A stretch of 64,000 nucleotides of DNA. Source: Cylindrospermum stagnale PCC 7417. GTDB taxonomy: Bacteria; Cyanobacteriota; Cyanobacteriia; Cyanobacteriales; Nostocaceae. Below are positions 19,700-28,372 of this stretch, one piece after another (position 1 is the stretch's first letter; each line of letters begins with the position of its first letter). The position numbers were made by a program, and so were the translations under genes. Where the stretch lies: contig NC_019757.1 in NCBI RefSeq assembly GCF_000317535.1, positions 218,501 to 282,500 of the forward strand. Reading direction: 5' to 3'. Under the pieces are notes generated by a model, which ran no database searches, had not been told where the DNA came from, and saw only the letters and a list, made by a program, of their open reading frames with translations.

Positions 19700-19845
19700 C
19701 TTCTTTTCATGCTTTTTAGATGCGTCTCTTTACGCATCCTACGTAGCGTGCGTTCCCTAACGCACGAATTCCGACTTCTAATGACTGAAACTATACCCCA
19801 TCTTTGCTGTTTTCTGTCCGTTAAGTCCTACTCCTTTCGTTAAAA

Positions 19846-20667
19846 TCAAGATTGTTGAATCTCATTTTGTAAGACTTGAACTTGCTCAATAGATAATTCA
19901 GTAACTTGAGCAATTTGCTCTAAACTCATACCAATTCGCAACAAATTTAAAGCCAATTTTCTTGTTGTTTCGACTTTACCTTCGGCTTTACCTTCGGCTT
20001 TACCTTCGGCTTTACCTTCGGCTTTACCTTTAGCTTCGCCTTCTTCTAAGATTTGTTGATAAATGACTGATTCGCGCATAATCTCACTCCTTAAAATCTT
20101 GCTAATTACATCTTTCTTTAACACCAGACCTGCTAGAATGCCACTCGCAGCAGCTATATTTCTTTGTAGCTGTTGATCAGTAACTGCTTCAACTGCTTGC
20201 GCTACTTGGGTTAATACCATTGTAGGCTCATTTGTCTGAGTTAGCACAGCGAAGGGTAATAAACCGGGAACAGTCAGAAATTTGTCTGTCGGTTGTTCCC
20301 ACAAGCGGATGACATCAAACTCATGGTAAGTTTTCTCTAATCTAAGATTGTTTTTATTGACTAATTCTGACCCTGTTTTTCTCAAATAGATGACTATTTG
20401 ACGCATTTTTTTGTTAGGAAAGCGTCGATAAACCCTGACTCGATAATCTAACATCCGAAAAGGCATATCTTCGTCAGTGTCGGTTTGAAATTCGGTATGT
20501 AGAACTAATTCATCCGATTGTAATAATATTAATGAATCGGCTCTAATTGGTTCGTTTGATAATTCTGTAGGACTTAGTTCTGTTAATTTAATTGGTGAAC
20601 CTAGTAACCAAGTTGCTAAATCATCCTTGAAGTTTTCGGCAATGAATTTACAAATATTGTCATACAT
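19846..20667 (-). CDS. Rpn/PD-(D/E)XK-type nuclease family protein
   Basis: Product of 273 aa of the recombination-promoting nuclease/transposase-like family that is abundant in cyanobacteria. The PD-(D/E)XK core is visible as RADSLILLQS followed by LVLHTEFQT. Near residues 210-230 there are five tandem GKAE-type units encoded by a 12-bp DNA repeat; these linkers vary in copy number between relatives. A second member lies at 26979. DNA cleavage by the family is known from E. coli Rpn proteins; role here unknown. Confidence 0.85.
   Translation of the reverse strand: MYDNICKFIAENFKDDLATWLLGSPIKLTELSPTELSNEPIRADSLILLQSDELVLHTEFQTDTDEDMPFRMLDYRVRVYRRFPNKKMRQIVIYLRKTGSELVNKNNLRLEKTYHEFDVIRLWEQPTDKFLTVPGLLPFAVLTQTNEPTMVLTQVAQAVEAVTDQQLQRNIAAASGILAGLVLKKDVISKILRSEIMRESVIYQQILEEGEAKGKAEGKAEGKAEGKAEGKVETTRKLALNLLRIGMSLEQIAQVTELSIEQVQVLQNEIQQS
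19979..20036 (-). repeat. 12-bp coding microrepeat (GKAE units)
   Basis: Five near-identical 12-bp units (CTTCGGCTTTAC on the plus strand; the last diverged) encode repeated Gly-Lys-Ala-Glu in the Rpn-family protein. Confidence 0.85.
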
Positions 20668-20921
20668 GGCAATTTTAGAGAAATTGTATCAAGTATTGTT
20701 TATTAAAATTAAACTTGTTGGTGTTGGGTTTCGTTCCTCAAACGCCACTTCACTCAACTCTTGGAACCCCCACACGTGAGTGGCTCCCCAACCTACGGCT
20801 AAAACTTCACTCATAAACTATTAAACCCCTCTTTGCTTGCGGAGAGGGGATATTTTCAGGTATTCAAGCTGATGAACAGAGAAGAGAAGGAGGTGCTGAA
20901 AGCGTCAGAAGAACTTTATAA
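20668..20921. other. intergenic region with Nostoc-type dispersed repeat
   Basis: Contains a motif of the kind GTTGGGTTTCGTTCCTCAA ... CCCCAACCTACGGC, which looks like a dispersed intergenic repeat of Nostoc genomes. No gene is supported. Confidence 0.4.
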
Positions 20922-21362
20922 TTTCTGGCAGCGATATCATCAAAGCCAATTATTGGTTTATTTGACAACGATATAAAAGGTAATGAACAGTTTAGTGGCT
21001 TGAATAAATCGTGCTTTGAAAAGCATGATATATCCAAAGATATCAGAAAACATCTTTCAAGAAATGCTTGGGGTATTTTGTTACCTGTTCCAGATTCACG
21101 TTCAATATTTGTCAGTCAAAAAAATACATTCCATAGATATTTAGCTATTGAACACTACTTTTCAGATGATTTACTAAAAAAGAATCATATCTATGGTGAC
21201 CATCTTCCTGGTGGAAGTGAAGTTTTTGAAATAGGTGCAAATAAAATTAATTTTGCCAATCAAGTAGAATCTTTTGATGTTGGCGAGTTTGAAAACTTTA
21301 AATACCTGTTTGTAAAAATTAAGGATTTACTTTTAGCTTGTGATTCAAACAGAAATAACTGA
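20922..21362 (+). pseudogene. remnant of a Toprim-domain protein
   Basis: An open frame without a start begins after a stop at 20919-20921 and reads ISSKPIIGLFDNDIKGNEQF then continues to a stop at 21362. The strand-plus-DxD pattern GLFDNDIKG resembles the metal-binding motif of Toprim domains in OLD-type nucleases and HEPN/Toprim proteins. About 120 codons downstream remain intact from a TTG at 21000. The N-terminal ATPase or other domain is missing. Could be translated from the TTG as a C-terminal fragment, which is less likely. Confidence 0.5.
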
Positions 21363-21379
21363 GTTTGAGACAGTCGGAA

Positions 21380-21577
21380 TCATCATCAAAGGTAACAGAG
21401 CGGGGATTAATCCGCAACTCTTTTTAAACCACTAAACTTATCAACCAAGGAACAGGATTAAGATTAGCAATTAGCTATCAAATTATTGAGAAACGTTTTG
21501 GTAAGATTCAATTCAAATCTGAACTTGGCTATGGGGCATAATTTGCCATTGAAATCCCAGTAGCACTAGTTGCTTAA
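21380..21577 (+). pseudogene. histidine kinase C-terminal remnant
   Basis: Across two frames the sequence reads NRAGINPQLF then TTKLINQGTGLRLAISYQIIEK, FGKIQFKSELGYGA, stop, FAIEIPV. This is the G1/G2-box end of a cyanobacterial histidine kinase ATPase domain (normally TTK..GKGTGLGLSISYQIV...). One in-frame stop, at least one frameshift and loss of everything upstream make it a dead fragment. Confidence 0.7.
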
Positions 21578-22045
21578 GTGCCAACGCCCTTTTTATGCAT
21601 AAAAAAAACACTATTCATCAAAATATTTATTTTTTTTAATTACTTTGAGCAGAGAAAAATAAAATTCCCATTTTAACAGTCTGATAACCTTAGCGGTTAA
21701 GGGTGACCTGCTCGTTTGGGAATCAGTAGAAAACACTATCAGATTTTACAAGTAATACTGGTATTTTTCCCAGTGACTTGTATGTCTGGGGGAATTTGTC
21801 CGAGATTCTACAGTTGCCAGAATTATGTGCAAGGACTATCTTATAAATTATGAATTATGAAGTATGAATTATGGAGTTCCATGCTTCGCTTCACAACTCA
21901 TAATTTATCGGCTTCCAGGCTTAAGGCGAGAGAAGAAGATGAGTGATCAAGAGTAGTTTTGAGTTATGGCATCTTAACTCAGCACTCAGCAACGTCAGTT
22001 ACTTCAAGTTCGTTCAAGCAAGGCACTAGCAAATCAGTGCTGTGT
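21578..22045. other. intergenic region with hairpin and STRR
   Basis: Holds a possible stem-loop at 21748-21781 (ACAAGT...ACTTGT outer arms, ACTGG/CCAGT inner arms) and an AATTATGAA-type STRR near 21845-21875. No protein gene is supported. A small RNA is possible but not demonstrable from sequence alone. Confidence 0.4.
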
Positions 22046-22723
22046 TTAAGCCATTTGATTTTCAATCGCCCACCGCGCTAGTTCAGTGCGGTTGTGGAGA
22101 TTGGTCTTGCCCAACATATTGGACACATGGCTTTCAACAGTACGTTGACTGACATTTAATTCTTCAGCAATTTCCCGGTTAGCTAAACCTCTAGCTACAA
22201 ACTGTACTACTTTCAGTTCGGTTGGGGTTAATTGCACATCGAAAGGAACCTGGATGCGAGAACCGTTTTCTCCTCCCTTTGCTTGGTGTTCTTTCCAACG
22301 GATAGTTTGCTTCAGCGAAGATTCTACTTGCGCTACGAGTTCTTCTGGTTCAAAAGGCTTGACCATATAAACGTCAGCACCTTTATTTAGACCTTTAACT
22401 CGGTCTGCGCTTTGCCCCTTAGCTGAAAGGAAAAGAACGGGAATCCAACTAGTACGTTCGTTTTGCCGGACCTGTTCCACAAAAGTGTATCCGTCCATTT
22501 CCGGCATCATCACGTCGCAGATGATCATGTCTGGAACGTCATGTTCTAGAATTTCCAGAGCTTCTCGTCCATTTTCCGCCGTGATGACTTCATAGCCCCG
22601 GAATTCCAAGTAATCCTTCACCAGCAAGATGAGGTTAGGGTCATCGTCAATCAATAGAAGTCGTTTGTGATCTTTCATGCTGGGCTCTTTCATAGCAGTG
22701 GCACTTGTTGCGCTTCGATCCAT
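22046..22723 (-). CDS. NarL/LuxR-type response regulator
   Basis: Product of 225 aa. A receiver domain at about residues 18-135 has the acidic pocket DDD and phosphoacceptor Asp in IICDVMMPEMDGY, plus the conserved Lys in MVKPFEPEEL. A C-terminal LuxR helix-turn-helix follows (LTPTELKVVQFVARGLANREIAEELNVSQRTVESHVSNML). It resembles the Ycf29/TctD-like regulators of cyanobacteria and plastids, an assignment I hold loosely. I start at the ATG at 22723; ATGs further in (MKDHKRLLL) are alternatives. No kinase gene is adjacent. Confidence 0.88.
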   Translation of the reverse strand: MDRSATSATAMKEPSMKDHKRLLLIDDDPNLILLVKDYLEFRGYEVITAENGREALEILEHDVPDMIICDVMMPEMDGYTFVEQVRQNERTSWIPVLFLSAKGQSADRVKGLNKGADVYMVKPFEPEELVAQVESSLKQTIRWKEHQAKGGENGSRIQVPFDVQLTPTELKVVQFVARGLANREIAEELNVSQRTVESHVSNMLGKTNLHNRTELARWAIENQMA

Positions 22724-23068
22724 CAAGGTCTTGAATAGTTATCCTCTTTGGTGGATTATTGAGATGTTGTCTTTTTTCCCACCGAACTTGCTTTTGCTAT
22801 CTCGGAGTCTTAGAAGTGGAGAGCACTTTCAAGAGATTTAGTAGCTCAAGCAGAAGTCTAGTAAGGATACGTAGAGCAGTAGTAATTATAATGCGCTATT
22901 ATATATCGCTTTGAAAGGTGCGGGCTAAAAAACGCTGATTAAATCATAATCCTTCTGCTTCACAAGTTAAGTTTTGGCTCAAGATGACCCTAGCTCAAGA
23001 CTAACCCGCGCTTTCATTTGCTTACTGCCATACAATATCCTTCGGATGTTTTGCCTCTATTCAGAGGT
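22724..23068. other. intergenic region
   Basis: 345 bp between the response regulator and the extended end of the broken ferredoxin-like gene. No gene, tRNA or strong repeat seen. Confidence 0.45.
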
Positions 23069-23525
23069 TCACGTTAAACCGGGGAAGTTTTTGGCGTCAT
23101 GATGGCTTAAAAATGCGTATTCTTCCACCATCATTATGCCGATTAAGTTTTCTTGGATGATCCGCTCAATGACTTCCTTTCTTTGCTTGTCGATACCAGA
23201 CCCCATCCGAGTAAACTACCATTATCGGCCCAGAACAACAAACACGCAAGCAGTTGGCTTTTGTCCTGAAGATGCAAATGGGACGACTCTCTTGCGGCTG
23301 GTTGAGTTTTAGCTCTCTCAGTCGCTTTTTTAAGTATTCCCAGAATTCCAGACTAGCTTGTTTTGAGCAGCAGTTTGCAACTGTTGAGTCAGAACCAATA
23401 AAAAGGCGTCGCTGAATCAATGCATGTTCAAGAGTTTCTACACAATTACTTAGGTCCTTACGTTCCAGGGATTTAGTAGCTTTGGGGATGGGATGGCTAG
23501 ACTGGATCACTGTATTGTTACTCAT
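23069..23525 (-). pseudogene. (2Fe-2S) ferredoxin domain protein, frameshifted near its C-terminus
   Basis: The intact frame (119 aa, stop at 23166) carries a thioredoxin-like ferredoxin domain: CSKQASLEFWEYLKKRL ... ICIFRTKANCLRVCCSGPIMVVYSDGVWYRQA. It then runs out of register. In the next frame the family-typical ending EVIERIIQENLIGIMMVEEYAFLSH continues to a TGA ending at 23069. The shift lies in an A/G run at about 23174-23187. Either the gene is recently broken, programmed frameshifting occurs, or the base call is wrong. The truncated form keeps the cysteines and might still fold. Confidence 0.7.
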
Positions 23526-23673
23526 CGAGCGGCTCCCTGATTACAGTTCTATAACAATTTCCCCACTTTGCAAATAAAGTTGTCTATATAAAAATATTCG
23601 TAACTTACACAACAGAACCCGAAAGATAGGAATAATTAAGTATTAATACTTTAAGTACCCTTGCCCTCTCCTA

Positions 23674-23689
23674 GTTCGGGAACCCGTAC
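23674..23689 (+). promoter_or_regulatory. K-box upstream of groES
   Basis: GTTCGGGAACCCGTAC fits the cyanobacterial K-box consensus GTTCGG-NNAN-CCNNAC at every fixed position. The K-box is a known positive element for light/heat induction of groESL1 in cyanobacteria. It lies 39 bp upstream of CIRCE. Confidence 0.8.
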
Positions 23690-23728
23690 ACCAGGTAATG
23701 TTGCTATTGCTAGGCTCTTTTCGCTAAA

Positions 23729-23755
23729 TTAGCACTCAGGAGTTGAGAGTGCTAA
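23729..23755 (+). promoter_or_regulatory. CIRCE operator (HrcA-binding site)
   Basis: Perfect TTAGCACTC-N9-GAGTGCTAA, 18 bp before the groES start. This is the HrcA repressor operator, so heat-shock derepression of groESL is expected. hrcA itself is not in the window. Confidence 0.97.
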
Positions 23756-23773
23756 CTCTGGAGAAATATTTGT

Positions 23774-24085
23774 ATGGCAGCTTTATCTCTAACCGTTTCT
23801 ACAGTTAAACCATTAGGCGATCGCGTTTTCGTGAAAGTGAGCGCCTCGGAAGAAAAGACCGCAGGTGGTCTTTACTTGCCCGACACCGCCAAGGAAAAGC
23901 CCCAGGTAGGGGAAGTAGTCGCCCTTGGACCAGGCAAGCGTAACGACGACGGTGGACGTCAAGAATTGGAAATTAAAGTCGGCGATAAGGTGTTGTACTC
24001 CAAGTACGCTGGCACCGACATCAAGCTCGGCACAGAAGAATATGTACTGCTTTCTGAAAAAGACATTTTAGCAGTCGTGATTTAA
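23774..24085 (+). CDS. groES: co-chaperonin GroES
   Basis: 103-aa heptameric lid of the GroEL folding chamber. Visible are [12 protein letters not shown], the mobile loop [19 protein letters not shown] and the [26 protein letters not shown] end. First gene of the groES-groEL operon, 118 bp before groEL, under CIRCE and K-box control. Confidence 0.97.
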   Translation: MAALSLTVSTVKPLGDRVFVKVSASEEKTAGGLYLPDTAKEKPQVGEVVALGPGKRNDDGGRQELEIKVGDKVLYSKYAGTDIKLGTEEYVLLSEKDILAVVI

Positions 24086-24203
24086 ATGGTTGATCAGGGG
24101 CTGCGGTGATCAAGTATTAGGACAGAGTGCCTAATCCCCAATTTCCAACCCCCAATCCCCATTTCAAGACAAATTTGACTTACCCCCTGAATTAGAGATA
24201 TTT

Positions 24204-25844
24204 ATGGCAAAGCGCATCATATACAACGAAAACGCCCGTCGTGCCTTGGAACGAGGCATTGACATCTTAGCTGAGGCTGTAGCCGTTACTCTTGGCCCCA
24301 GAGGCCGTAACGTAGTTCTAGAGAAGAAATTTGGCGCACCGCAAATCGTTAATGACGGTGTCACCATCGCTAAAGAAATCGAATTAGAAGACCATATTGA
24401 AAACACTGGAGTAGCTCTGATTCGTCAAGCTGCTTCTAAAACAAACGACGCTGCGGGTGATGGTACCACCACCGCTACAGTTTTAGCTCATGCGATCGTC
24501 AAAGAAGGCTTGCGGAACGTTGCTGCTGGCGCCAATGCAATTTTGCTGAAGCGCGGTATTGACAAAGCAACCGCTTTCCTTGTCGAGAAAATTGCTGAAC
24601 ACGCTCGTCCTGTAGAAGATTCTAAAGCGATCGCCCAAGTTGCAGCAATCTCGGCTGGTAACGACGAAGAAGTCGGTCAGATGATTGCTCAAGCTATGGA
24701 CAAAGTCGGTAAGGAAGGCGTAATTTCCCTAGAAGAAGGGAAATCGATGACCACCGAACTCGAAATCACCGAAGGGATGCGCTTTGATAAAGGCTACATC
24801 TCCCCCTACTTCGCAACCGACGCAGAGCGGATGGAAGCAGTTTTCGATGAGCCTTACCTGCTGCTGACCGACAAGAAAATTGCCCTCGTACAAGACCTCG
24901 TACCTGTACTTGAGCAAGTAGCTCGCTCTGGTCGTCCTTTGGTAATTATCGCCGAAGATATTGAAAAAGAAGCTTTAGCAACCTTGGTGGTTAACCGTTT
25001 ACGCGGTGTACTCAACGTTGCTGCTGTCAAAGCTCCTGGTTTTGGCGATCGCCGCAAAGCCCTTCTAGAAGATATCGCCATCCTCACCGGTGGTCAATTA
25101 ATCACTGAAGATGCTGGTTTGAAGCTGGATAACACCAAGCTAGAAAGCCTCGGTAAAGCACGCCGCATCACCATTACCAAAGACAGCACCACAATTGTTG
25201 CCGAAGGTAACGAAGTTGGCGTTAAAGCCCGCATCGAGCAAATTCGTCGCCAAATGGACGAAACCGAATCTTCCTACGACAAAGAAAAGCTACAAGAGCG
25301 TCTCGCTAAGTTAGCTGGTGGTGTCGCCGTGGTGAAAGTGGGTGCAGCCACCGAAACCGAAATGAAAGACAAAAAGCTGCGTTTAGAAGACGCTATCAAC
25401 GCCACCAAGGCTGCTGTGGAAGAAGGTATCGTTCCCGGTGGTGGTACAACTCTGGCTCACCTAGCTCCTGAATTAGAAGTTTGGGCTAAGGGTAACCTCA
25501 AAGATGAAGAGTTGATTGGTGCTTTGATTGTCGCTCGTGCATTACCTGCTCCTCTGAAGAGAATCGCAGAAAACGCCGGTCAGAATGGCGCTGTAATTGC
25601 TGAACGTGTGAAAGAGAAGGATTTCAACATTGGCTATAACGCCGCAACCAACGAATTCGTTGATTTGCTGGAAGCTGGTATTGTTGACCCTGCTAAAGTA
25701 ACTCGTTCCGCACTGCAAAATGCTGCTTCTATCGCTGGCATGGTGTTGACAACCGAATGTATCGTAGTTGACAAACCTGAGCCTAAGGATGGCGCTCCTG
25801 CTGGCGCTGGCGGTGGTATGGGTGGCGGAGACTTCGATTACTAA
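24204..25844 (+). CDS. groEL: chaperonin GroEL
   Basis: 546-aa ATP-dependent chaperonin subunit. The nucleotide-binding [18 protein letters not shown] block is intact, as is the Gly-rich C-terminal tail ([13 protein letters not shown]). As the copy linked to groES it corresponds to GroEL1 of cyanobacteria, which usually also have a separate groEL2. The 118-bp spacer from groES contains STRR-like CCCCAAT repeats. Confidence 0.97.
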   Translation: MAKRIIYNENARRALERGIDILAEAVAVTLGPRGRNVVLEKKFGAPQIVNDGVTIAKEIELEDHIENTGVALIRQAASKTNDAAGDGTTTATVLAHAIVKEGLRNVAAGANAILLKRGIDKATAFLVEKIAEHARPVEDSKAIAQVAAISAGNDEEVGQMIAQAMDKVGKEGVISLEEGKSMTTELEITEGMRFDKGYISPYFATDAERMEAVFDEPYLLLTDKKIALVQDLVPVLEQVARSGRPLVIIAEDIEKEALATLVVNRLRGVLNVAAVKAPGFGDRRKALLEDIAILTGGQLITEDAGLKLDNTKLESLGKARRITITKDSTTIVAEGNEVGVKARIEQIRRQMDETESSYDKEKLQERLAKLAGGVAVVKVGAATETEMKDKKLRLEDAINATKAAVEEGIVPGGGTTLAHLAPELEVWAKGNLKDEELIGALIVARALPAPLKRIAENAGQNGAVIAERVKEKDFNIGYNAATNEFVDLLEAGIVDPAKVTRSALQNAASIAGMVLTTECIVVDKPEPKDGAPAGAGGGMGGGDFDY

Positions 25845-25867
25845 GATTTTTTAAGTCCCCTAATTTT

Positions 25868-25908
25868 GAAAACGGCTGCTTCCGCAAGGAGGCGGCTGTT
25901 TTTTTTGT
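25868..25908 (+). terminator. rho-independent-type terminator of groESL
   Basis: A G/C-rich stem (CGGCTGCTTCC, loop GCAA, GGAGGCGGCTG; partner bases include G-U pairs) is followed at once by eight T residues, just past the groEL stop. Confidence 0.85.
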
Positions 25909-25914
25909 TTAATG

Positions 25915-25990
25915 AACCGCGAAGGCACGTATCGCTAAAGCGAAAGCTTCGCTAACGCGTAGCGTCTCGAAGAGATAGAGCGCGAAGAAA
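25915..25990. repeat. dispersed palindrome-rich intergenic repeat
   Basis: A run of short palindromic words (CGCTAAAGCGAAAGCTTCGC, then GCGTAGCGTCTCGAAGAG) of the type scattered through Nostoc genomes. It has no coding frame. Confidence 0.5.
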
Positions 25991-26100
25991 AATTGAAGAA
26001 AAATTAGTAAAAGTAAAAATTCTCTAGAGAAGAAGGAAGGAATAAAAAATACAATTATAATAAGCTTAATTAAGGGTATTACCGCATTTAATCAATAACT

Positions 26101-26847
26101 ATGGCTCAATTTGAATGGTTTGAATTTACCCCTTTGTCAAAAGATGATTTTATTTCTCATTTTCAGGATAGCAAAATTAACATTGAATATTGCTATATCA
26201 GATGGTGTGAACTTTATAAACGTTGTGGTATGAGGTTTTATAGATACCAATATAATCGCCATTGTTTAGTAGAATTTCGTGAATTTTGCTATGAAAATCA
26301 TATCAATATTAAGTTTATTGAGGAATTAGATCAAGATGAAAAGTATTATCAAAGCTGGCAAAAATGGAAACAAAATTCATCAGATTTAGAAAAACATTTT
26401 AACGGCCAGCAAATTTTAATTAAACAACTTTCGTATCCAACTGATAAAGAAGGACAACTATTACAAGATGTCGGAATTTTATTGATAGAAGATATAATCC
26501 AAGGATGGAATGGAAAAATTCAAACTGCTGCAAAAGGTTTATGGTTTAATTTAAATATTAATTCTACACCGGAAGAACAAGCTTATTTTAAAAAAATACC
26601 TTATTCAAATTATTTAAGAAGTTCACATTGGCGGCGTGTTCGCTCTGCCATGATTCTACTTGAGGGTGCTATTTGTAATGAGTGCCTATATCATCATGGT
26701 GGTGAATCTTATTATGGAACAGATTGGGATTCAGAACTTCAAGTTCACCATTTGCATTATAAAAACTTGGGTTGCGAAAGATACGAAGATTTGCAACTTT
26801 TGTGCAAACCACATCATAAACAAGTCCATTTAAATCTAACTAAATGA
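26101..26847 (+). CDS. HNH endonuclease domain protein
   Basis: 248-aa protein. The N-terminal two-thirds is unrecognised. The C-terminus (about 190-246) is an HNH module: a CNEC zinc-knuckle pair, the catalytic VHHLHYKNLGCERYEDL block and LLCKPHHKQVH. HNH proteins cut or nick DNA; an accessory, mobile or defence role is possible but unproven. Lower G+C than the flanking groEL and no adjacent methylase. Confidence 0.85.
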   Translation: MAQFEWFEFTPLSKDDFISHFQDSKINIEYCYIRWCELYKRCGMRFYRYQYNRHCLVEFREFCYENHINIKFIEELDQDEKYYQSWQKWKQNSSDLEKHFNGQQILIKQLSYPTDKEGQLLQDVGILLIEDIIQGWNGKIQTAAKGLWFNLNINSTPEEQAYFKKIPYSNYLRSSHWRRVRSAMILLEGAICNECLYHHGGESYYGTDWDSELQVHHLHYKNLGCERYEDLQLLCKPHHKQVHLNLTK

Positions 26848-26878
26848 TATTATCAACTATTAATTATGAAAATAGTAG

Positions 26879-26954
26879 GGTGCGTTAGCGACAGCATAAC
26901 GCACCGCAATATATCAACAGAAAAAATTGGTTCGTCAACTTTGTGTAACGCACC
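26879..26954. repeat. GGTGCGTTA inverted repeat element
   Basis: An inverted repeat GGTGCGTTA-N8/9-TAACGCACC near 26879-26905 is followed by a third TAACGCACC arm near 26945. This is a common intergenic Nostoc element, directly upstream of the Rpn-family gene. Confidence 0.55.
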
Positions 26955-26978
26955 CTTGGAATAGGAAAATAGAAAAAT

Positions 26979-27791
26979 TTGAGTTACGATAATGCTTGTA
27001 AATATTTAGCTGAACAGTACCCTGCTGATTTTGTGCGTTGGTTGTTGGGGGTAGAACCGCCACAAATTGAAGTACTGAAAACAGAATTAACTCTTGAACC
27101 AATTCGCGCTGATTCTGTAACGTTTTTGCAAACAGCTAACCAAATTTTGCATATTGAATTTCAAACTTTACCCAAGTCTAAAACGCCGCTTAATTTCCGA
27201 ATGCTTGATTATTCTGTCAGGTTGAAGCGTCAGTATAAATGTCCTGTTACTCAGGTGTTGATATTTTTGCAGGAAACTGATAAAGAGGTGGCTTTTACTC
27301 AAGAATACCGAGATAACACAACAACTCATCAATATCAGGTTATCCGTCTTTGGGAACAAGATTCAACGCCGTTTTTAGCAAATCCTGCACTGTTACCTTT
27401 AGCAACTTTGACGCAAACTGACTCACCACCAGCTTTACTAGCGCAAGTTGCGGAACAAGTCGCTACAATTCCAGATAGGGAGCAGCGCCAAAATATCGCC
27501 GGTTGTGTAGAAATTCTGGCGGGTTTACGGTTTGAAAAGGATTTGGTTCGTCAATTTTTGCGGGAGGATATTATGAAAGAATCTGTAATTTATCAAGATA
27601 TTGTTCAAAAGGAAGCGTTTAAACTAATCAGCCGTCAGCTTAAACGGCGTTTTGGTGATATTGACGCATCATCACTTGAGCAGGTTCGCAATTTATCTGT
27701 TGAAGAGTTAGAGGAATTAGGAGAAGCGTTGTTTGATTTTTCTGAAGTTGCTGATTTGGTAGCTTGGTTAGAACAGCAGGAAAGGGGTTGA
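26979..27791 (+). CDS. Rpn/DUF4351-type nuclease family protein
   Basis: 270-aa paralogue of the protein at 19846. The PD-(D/E)XK core is RADSVTFLQT ... ILHIEFQT, and the C-terminus (LISRQLKRRFGDIDASSLEQVRNLSVEELEELGEALFDF) is a DUF4351-like tail. It starts with TTG (MSYDNACKYLAE); no better ATG exists in frame, suggesting an ATG-to-TTG change in an otherwise intact gene. Confidence 0.85.
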   Translation: MSYDNACKYLAEQYPADFVRWLLGVEPPQIEVLKTELTLEPIRADSVTFLQTANQILHIEFQTLPKSKTPLNFRMLDYSVRLKRQYKCPVTQVLIFLQETDKEVAFTQEYRDNTTTHQYQVIRLWEQDSTPFLANPALLPLATLTQTDSPPALLAQVAEQVATIPDREQRQNIAGCVEILAGLRFEKDLVRQFLREDIMKESVIYQDIVQKEAFKLISRQLKRRFGDIDASSLEQVRNLSVEELEELGEALFDFSEVADLVAWLEQQERG

Positions 27792-27810
27792 TAAAGTTAT
27801 AAAAGCAACA

Positions 27811-28038
27811 CTAAGAGCGGTTAATAAACTCCTCTGGCTCAATACCAGCTTGCTTCAAAATTCCACGTAATGTTCCTTCTGGCATATCACCAGAATGATT
27901 GGGGATAGTAGCATAACGATTAGTTTCAGGATTAAACCAAATTTCGTGACTTCCTGCGGCTTGACGATGAAAAATAAAGCCAAAGGATTTGATAATTTTG
28001 ACAATTTGTCTGTAGCTAAAGCCAGATAACCGTCCCAT
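27811..28038 (-). CDS. hicA: HicA-type mRNA interferase toxin
   Basis: 75-aa double-stranded-RNA-binding-fold toxin. Key features are GFSYRQIVKIIKSFGF, the catalytic His in AAGSHEIWFNP and the TLRGILKQAGI helix. It lies 7 bp downstream of the HicB gene. Order here is antitoxin then toxin, the reverse of the common hicA-hicB order but seen for this subtype. Confidence 0.88.
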   Translation of the reverse strand: MGRLSGFSYRQIVKIIKSFGFIFHRQAAGSHEIWFNPETNRYATIPNHSGDMPEGTLRGILKQAGIEPEEFINRS

Positions 28039-28045
28039 GAATTGA

Positions 28046-28276
28046 CTACTGGCTTACAACTAAGGGATAGTTAAATTGCTCGGCTATTGGTTGCAAGTAA
28101 TCGGGTTCTTTATCCTGAGATTGCGCTTCTAGCAACTTACGTGCTACATCACGGGCAATTTCTAAAGTTTCTGCAACCGTTCTTCCTTGAGCGACTAAGC
28201 CTTGAAGCTCATCAGAAGTGGCTAAATAAACACCTTCTGGTAACTTCTCAATGTGGATATTTAGCAATCTTTCCAT
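28046..28276 (-). CDS. hicB: HicB-type antitoxin (DUF1902-like)
   Basis: 76-aa partner of HicA. The partial RNase H-like fold is visible as IEKLPEGVYLATSDELQGLVAQGRTVAETLEIARDVARKLLEA. It is shorter than HicB proteins with a C-terminal DNA-binding domain, so autoregulation may be by another route. Complete pair with HicA. Confidence 0.85.
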   Translation of the reverse strand: MERLLNIHIEKLPEGVYLATSDELQGLVAQGRTVAETLEIARDVARKLLEAQSQDKEPDYLQPIAEQFNYPLVVSQ

Positions 28277-28372
28277 TTTTACTTACTTGTTCAACAACTT
28301 TAATAGCTATTATATCGCTTGACTGAAAAACGCGGGCGCTCTAAATCAATTTGTAATTCTTGATGCATCCAT

